This document shows positions 58,841-64,000 of a stretch of 64,000 nt of DNA, piece after piece. Within the stretch, counting starts at the first letter, position 1. Each line of letters starts with the position of its first letter. The position numbers and the translations under genes are program-made. The notes under the pieces were generated by a model. It was not told where the DNA came from. It worked only from the letters and a program-made list of their open reading frames with translations, and did no database searches. Source of the stretch: Dendrophyllia cribrosa (lineage: Eukaryota; Cnidaria; Anthozoa; Scleractinia; Dendrophylliidae); assembly GCA_024195265.1 (NCBI GenBank), contig JAJLRJ010000005.1:37782207-37846206 (forward strand), in the 5' to 3' direction.

Positions 58841-58882
<42 letters not shown>
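58841..58882. repeat. Poly-C run of 42
   Basis: The longest homopolymer in the window. Flanking text near 57840 and 58990 shares GTTTGTCGCCTTGTTTC, so both G:C runs belong to related repeats. Confidence 0.95.
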
Positions 58883-58884
<2 letters not shown>

Positions 58885-59039
58885 ACAGGGGATATTCTGT
58901 GTTCATTGGGGAGGAGTGCGGGGTGTTTCTCTTCATAGGACACTATGGCTTCGTCAATTCTGCCCCCAACTCTGATTATTCCTTAATCAAAGTTTGTCGC
59001 CTTGTTTCTTGGAAAAGACATTATGGTTGAACATAGTTA

Positions 59040-60131
59040 TAGAATTATTGCTATCTCATCAAATGTTAACGTTACGAGTACGTTATTGATGATGACGATG
59101 AGTTCGATGTGGGATGCATGGCCTGATGGCCACCGTGAACCAGGCACAGGCAAAGTATTTTGATGCTGTATGCTCAGTAGTCTCAGCATATTAATCAGGC
59201 TGCTTGGAAATCTGCCAGGCCTGCCCGATTTATAAATTCACTTTTACTTCTTCGTAAGCTTTTTATGCCCGCTCTATAAAGTTCTAGAAAATTCTGCGTC
59301 AAGTGCTTTTGAGATAGTATGGCTATAATCGTGACTGTTGTTTGTTTATTGAATATTTGGGAGGTTGATTATATTAGTTAAATTATTGTTCAGTGTGTCA
59401 TTTTGCTGGGTGAAAGAATAGACGAAGATTTCGTTGAAGAGAGTGACTGTGTCGTAGATTCTGTAGGATGAAGGATGGAAGCCCACATCGAAATGGACGG
59501 GTTATCAGTAACGGGGACAGATATGCAAATGTCGCAACCAACCCGTCCCGATCGCATGTACGAAACTTTAGAAGGTACCACGTGATAACGATTTTCTAGC
59601 CGTTTCTCACTCAGTTTTCACAGCTATTTGTAAAAGCCTCCAGTATCACACTACGGAATGTTTAGTGTTAAAACTAACGTTACTGTTCTTAACTCAGTTG
59701 TTCAACAACGTGATTTGTGATCTGTATTATTTAATTAGTCCACTTATGCTAAGTCAAATAATTCATATTAATGTTAGTTTTCTATCTTGCTTCTGACAGT
59801 TGCCCTTCATCGCATGCCAATGCTAAACAAAATCCTATTTAAAAAAAAAAATAAAACCAAAAAAACACAATGGATTCTACGTTGTGAATCTTCGATTGTG
59901 GAGTAATTACACTACTAGCTATACTTCGAATTCTTTATTTCTTATGTACCTTAAAAAGCCCGATTTCACTAGTCGTAGAATTCTAGTTTTTGATCAATTC
60001 CGAAACGTTTCAGTTTTCTTTTTTTATATGCCCCCTCCCGGCTGTACACAGGCTACCAGCGTAGCCCGGTGACGCTTTTGAATCAGGCCAGGATACCAAG
60101 GAAAGGCTGGGTTACATAGCACTGAAAAAAA
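59040..60131. other. Region upstream of the TPR gene
   Basis: No supported gene. It should hold the TPR gene's promoter. I see no TATA box near 60100; the 5' flank is GC-richer from about 60030. ORFs at 59390-59581 (minus) and 59884-60072 have no recognised motifs. Confidence 0.35.
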
Positions 60132-60154
60132 ATGGCGGCGAGTGATCTTGTCAG
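60132..60154 (+). CDS. SUGT1: TPR gene exon 1
   Basis: Encodes MAASDLV plus two bases of the next codon; donor GTATGT. The ATGGCGGCGAG start overlaps a YY1-like motif. Confidence 0.6.
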
Positions 60155-63100
60155 GTATGTCTTATAGTTTCTTCATTAAACATCGTTAAACTTAAGAGAT
60201 TAGTAACATGTTATGTATTTATATTTATAGAGAAGGGAATGAAGCTTTCGTTGATGATAATTATGAACTCGCTGTAAAGGTAGGAACGAAATTATGTGTC
60301 CCAAACCCTGCTTGAGAATTTGACAAAATTGAAAGTGGATAAGCTTAAGCTTACGTGAGCGCGGACGATTGCGCTAGCCACGTTTAGTTAACGTTTTATG
60401 TAGTTGCAAGTTCTTGGCTGGAAGTAATTTCAGATCATTTGAAGAATTTTCATTTCAGCTGGAATTGGAACTAAGTGGTGTTTAATAAATGCAATAATAA
60501 ATGTAATGGCTCAGTCCATTCAAGCTTTGTTCATTTGTTCAGCGGAGTGATGTGATTACTTCTTACAATTTGCGTGATTCTGATAATAAGCTTGCAATAC
60601 CATTGCCACGTACTAACTATTACAAAAATAGTTTTGCCTATAGCGGTGCAGTCCTCTGGAACAGTCTACCCTCAGCTGCTAGGCAAGCAACATCTCTGAC
60701 TAATTTCCGACGATTCTTAATTAATTCCGACACGACATTCATGTAAAACAGGCTTTATTTTAGTTTATTTTTCTTTAATAGTTAGCTATTTTTTTTAAAT
60801 TATAGAAGATTAATTTATATACATAGTTTCATATCAAGTTGTAGTTTTATATTAAATTGTTAATGCCTGATGTATTTACCGTGTTTTTAAATAACGATGA
60901 TGATGATGATGCTTGATCATCTCCCCCCCATACCTGCTAACCCCCAGAGTACAGAAATCTGGAGACATTTAGAAATCTTTGCATTGTAAGAATGTCAATT
61001 TCGACAATGTTGGAATACTCACTGAAAATGACCCGAAGGAGACCGGGGATTTGATGAAAAACTTTGATGAGACTCCCGGGAAAACCGGGAGAGTTGGCAG
61101 GTATGCCCCCCCCCGATCAGCCAATATATACAAAAGCCCCATGGTGGGCTGGTGGGGGTTAAAAATATGTGTAAATGCCCCATTTATTGGACAAAACCAA
61201 AATTAAATTTTGCTGCAAACAAGTTAATCTAATTTTCAAGCAGGGCAATTATGATTAAAACAGTATTAAACTTAGATAGATAGATAGATAGATAGATAAT
61301 CTTTATTTAAACACGGTAAAAATTCGTCAGCTAAAAATCATTATAATACTAACACAAAGCAATAAACTAATATTAAAAAATATCTATATATGAAGAATTT
61401 AATAAATAATAAAAAGCTGCTTTCCACGAATGCCGTGCCTTATAGTTCCTCTTTGAGAAGTCTATGTCAAAAACGAAAGCTACATCTTTCCACTAAAATC
61501 TTCAATCAAGTTTGTAGTGGCCAAGATAACATCCAAGTGCAAACAAAAACAGCATGTGACAGAGGAGCGATGAATACAAAAACAGTATATGTGTGGATGA
61601 TGATAAGGCTACATTGTATAGTACAATAATATTTAGAAGACTTTTAGAATAGATCAAATCTCTCGTTTAATAAGGATATGCATATATACTCATCATAATA
61701 TCAAATTAAATAGGCAGGTATGGTACTAAAGAAGTACATGTAAATACAGGCTGTAATGCGAAATTCTCCAATGAGGAAAAATTGACAAAATGCCCCACCC
61801 CCAGACAGACCTTTACAGACGAATTCCCCACCATTGGGACCAACATCTTGACAAATGCCAGAGGAGGGATGGTGACACTTGGAATAGACAAATTCGGCTA
61901 ACGCATCATTGTACCCAATTCAAACCTTTTGGAAATAAGATTCTTTGTTCACAATATTTCCATATAATTTCCATGTCAATGCTTCATTGATATGGAAATA
62001 TGACGAACAAAAGAGTTCTAATCCCAAAAGATTTGAATTGAGTACAACAATGCGTTAGCCGAACTTGTCTATATTGACTGAGCCGTAACTTTTAATGCGA
62101 TTGCCTTGTAGAAATACTCAGAAGCCATTGAGCTAAATGCATATGACCCCGAGTTCTACTTGAAAAGAGCATCCGCTTATATGAAGCTTTCAAATTACCA
62201 AGGTACAGTAAATGTGGGTGTTCTTAACAATACAGTGGGTATTGATTACATTGTAGATATGTAACACTAAAAACTAAAACTATTACAAACACATATAACA
62301 GTAAATTAATTAGTATTAATCAACAGGTACAGTGTACATGTACAACCCTATGCCACCTCACTTGAGACACCAAAATGTATGGGTTCATTTTACTGCATTT
62401 TCATTTTATTTGGACAGATGTTCTCTACTTCTTAACCTTGTAAATGTCCATTTTCAAGAATGTTGAATGAAGTCGTAAAGGTTAGCACACAGGAGGTGAC
62501 CAGTTGCGGCAACCAAGTTGCATGTACAGGGCTTGAAATAATTATTTCCGTAGAGTCTCCGGTCAAGATGACTGGCCAAGTAAGTTTTAGCTTGGTCACG
62601 TATCGTTTCTGGCCGGTCAAATATATATGAATAAATAACTCTTAAAACAGGGGCCCATGAAATGAAAATGGCATTCAGGGTTCTCAGCCGGCAACCGGCG
62701 GAATTCCGCCGGCTGTCAAGACGTATGTAGCCGCCTGTTATTGTTATTTGTCGAGAATGCAGGAAATCGCATCTCTGCAGCCCTAGAAGTTTGCCTCGCC
62801 TGTAACCGCGTATTATCATTTTTTGGCCGCCTGTTAAAAAATCTACTGAGAACCCTAGGCATTATAAATCAAAAAAAGTCATTGTTAAAAGCCTGCATCA
62901 CTCTAAAGCACTTAACAGTCAAAATTAGAAGGCATTGATTACATTACTCAGGAACGTAACGATGCATTAAAGAGAATCAAAGAAGTTGATAATTACCAGC
63001 ATATGGTACGGTCCCTGTGACGTGTCCATATAAGTGGAATGTATTTTCTCTTTTTTTTTTCTGTAACACGTTTAATCCCGTTTTTTATTTGAATGTTTTT

Positions 63101-63415
63101 CATTAACATGCATGTACAATGTAGAAAATGAGTGAGTGTTTTTCTCTACTGGCAAACGAGAACGAGAACGCTCACACATTTGATGTTCATTGTTCAGTTT
63201 TATAAACTTTCATGTTTATATTATGCAAGCCCCAGGGAAAAAACTGCAAAAATGACACAGTAACTAGATAAAACACGGATAAACTTGTGAAGAAGTGAAA
63301 GATTGTTTTAATTATTGTTTCTTTATTATAATACTTTTATTATATTTGGGCTATGGAACTAATTTGTATACAGGAGGAAATTATGGACTTACAGCTGTAC
63401 TTGAAAATTGGGAAA
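60132..63415 (+). CDS. SUGT1: TPR co-chaperone resembling SGT1 (5' part)
   Basis: Five exons in consistent phase start with MAASDLVREGNEAFVDDN, then YSEAIELNAYDPEFYLKRAS and AYMKLSNYQ. This is the N-terminal tetratricopeptide repeat (helix pairs with the A/G-x-x-A spacing) and start of SGT1-type proteins, which act with HSP90 in protein maturation and kinetochore assembly. Exons: 60132-60154, 60231-60279, 62112-62202, then less certain 62929-63005 and 63374-63415. The start ATG has a good context (AAAATGG). CS and SGS domains would lie beyond the window, so another TPR protein with a similar N-terminus cannot be excluded. Intron 2 holds a LINE fragment and a hairpin element. Confidence 0.6.
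60231..60279 (+). CDS. SUGT1: TPR gene exon 2
   Basis: Acceptor TTTATAG, donor GTAGGA. Encodes REGNEAFVDDNYELAVK, the first TPR helix; ends in phase 0. Confidence 0.7.
60541..60912 (+). pseudogene. LINE 3' fragment in TPR intron 2
   Basis: Encodes ITSYNLRDSDNKLAIPLPR, then SGAVLWNSLPSAARQA and a stop at 60746, matching the extreme C-terminus of CR1/RTE-like LINE reverse transcriptases. The 3' tail ends in GAT repeats (60896-60911). Strongly 5'-truncated. Confidence 0.75.
61270..61380 (-). repeat. GATA microsatellite and inverted LINE tail
   Basis: Six GATA units (61274-61298), followed by ATCTTTATTTAAACACGGTA. That text is the reverse complement of a tail like the one at 60879-60895. It is probably the 3' end of a second LINE copy in opposite orientation. 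Confidence 0.5.
61883..62074. mobile_element. 192-bp palindromic element just before TPR exon 3
   Basis: Arms of ~90 bases. AATAGACAAATTCGGCTAAC pairs with GTTAGCCGAACTTGTCTAT, and CATATTTCC-type sequences pair in the centre. It ends about 40 bases before the exon acceptor. Confidence 0.7.
62112..62202 (+). CDS. SUGT1: TPR gene exon 3
   Basis: Acceptor CTTGTAG, donor GTACAG. Encodes KYSEAIELNAYDPEFYLKRA and SAYMKLSNYQ, classic TPR helices B and A. Leaves in phase 1. Confidence 0.8.
62676..62857. mobile_element. ~180-bp MITE with CAGGGTTCTCAG end (hAT-like)
   Basis: Inverted ends (C)AGGGTTCTCAG and CTGAGAACCCT(A). GGCATT occurs on both outer sides. CAGGG-type ends are typical of hAT. It carries a GCCGGCGGAATTCCGCCGGC palindrome near the left end. 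Confidence 0.5.
62929..63005 (+). CDS. SUGT1: TPR gene exon 4 (tentative)
   Basis: With acceptor AAAATTAG and phase 1 it reads EGIDYITQERNDALKRI and KEVDNYQHM before GTACGG. The phase fits both neighbours, but the acceptor is weak and the text is less TPR-like. Confidence 0.4.
63374..63415 (+). CDS. SUGT1: TPR gene exon 5 (tentative)
   Basis: Acceptor GTATACAG, donor GTAATT, phase 0. Reads EEIMDLQLYLKIGK, which would correspond to the AYLRKG start of the next repeat. Confidence 0.4.
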
Positions 63416-64000
63416 GTAATTTTAATTTGAGATCGGAAGTGTGCGGACTCTGGTGTCTGTTTCACTATGCGAATTGTAAACAAAGGTTTAGAGTCAAAGT
63501 TCCGTAATACAAATGAAGTGTATTACTGATAGTAAACAACTGAACAGCATGGAAATGTTAGTTTATTTCAGTACAATCGAATCGGAAAGACGAAAGTTTG
63601 ACCGATCAAATCCCCAATCAGTCTGGACATTGTCCAATGACCGGTCTTTATTTCAAGCGCTGATATAGTTGTTTACACAAAGGAAATGGTTGCAACAACT
63701 GTTTTTTTTTTCTTGTCTGTTTTTCTTTCATTTTTATTTTGGTCGCAGCAACTAGTCTCGTGAGCAGTACACACAAGGCGACAGTTTGATTTGGCTCTTG
63801 ATTGGCTGATTCTTTTATTTGGTTACAGCGACAAGTTGCCCAGGCAAGCAGTACACACAAGGTAACTGCTGCAAGAGGTCGCTGTGACCAAATTTTGGTC
63901 ACTGCCACTTATTTTTTTGTTGAAAGTGAGTGGTTTGTACATTAAGGTGACTAGTCGAAACAACCATTTGCCATGACTAGTTACCTCCTGTGTCCCGACC
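63416..64000. other. TPR gene intron, no feature recognised
   Basis: No further exon was supported. A duplicated GCAGTACACACAAGG(C/T)-type segment occurs at 63764-63778 and 63850-63862. Confidence 0.35.

Overview
The window looks like nuclear DNA of an animal, most likely an anthozoan cnidarian such as a stony coral. Genes are split into short exons by multi-kilobase introns with GT..AG borders. The DNA is AT-rich, and repeats dominate: hairpin MITEs, TTAA-flanked elements, Penelope-like, L1/Tx1-like and other LINE relics, and a Polinton/Maverick relic. No bacterial-style operons, rRNA, tRNA or CRISPR were seen. The species is inferred from repeat style and protein resemblance only.

Layout. 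(1) 0.2-16.2 kb, + strand: a laminin-G locus with a TATA promoter, a signal-peptide exon and scattered exons of two LG domains. It carries an in-frame TAA and two apparent one-base shifts in homopolymers, so I call it a probable pseudogene. Its large intron holds a Polinton relic (3.3-9 kb), a 33-bp minisatellite (9.8-10.4 kb) and several nested DNA elements. (2) 16.2-46 kb: essentially gene-free. It holds families of TTAA-flanked elements with terminal inverted repeats, an L1/Tx1-like LINE relic (27.9-29.6 kb), a ~4.2-kb foldback element (31.6-35.8 kb) and many shorter palindromes. One unrecognised two-exon ORF lies at 25.3-25.6 kb. (3) 46-51.2 kb: LINE and Penelope remnants plus two weak unrecognised coding candidates. 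(4) 51.9-58.1 kb, + strand: four exons in consistent phase encode a PLAT domain and end in a stop and an AATAAA signal. The 5' exon was not found. (5) 60.1-63.4 kb, + strand: the first five exons of a TPR gene resembling SGT1/SUGT1, running off the window.

The clearest pattern beyond the genes is the set of inverted-repeat elements flanked by TTAA (about seven terminal types, nine paired copies), which resembles piggyBac-type target use. They insert into each other, into the Polinton relic and into the foldback element, so relative ages can be read. Long G:C homopolymers and motifs resembling YY1 and CRE sites are carried by the commonest family.
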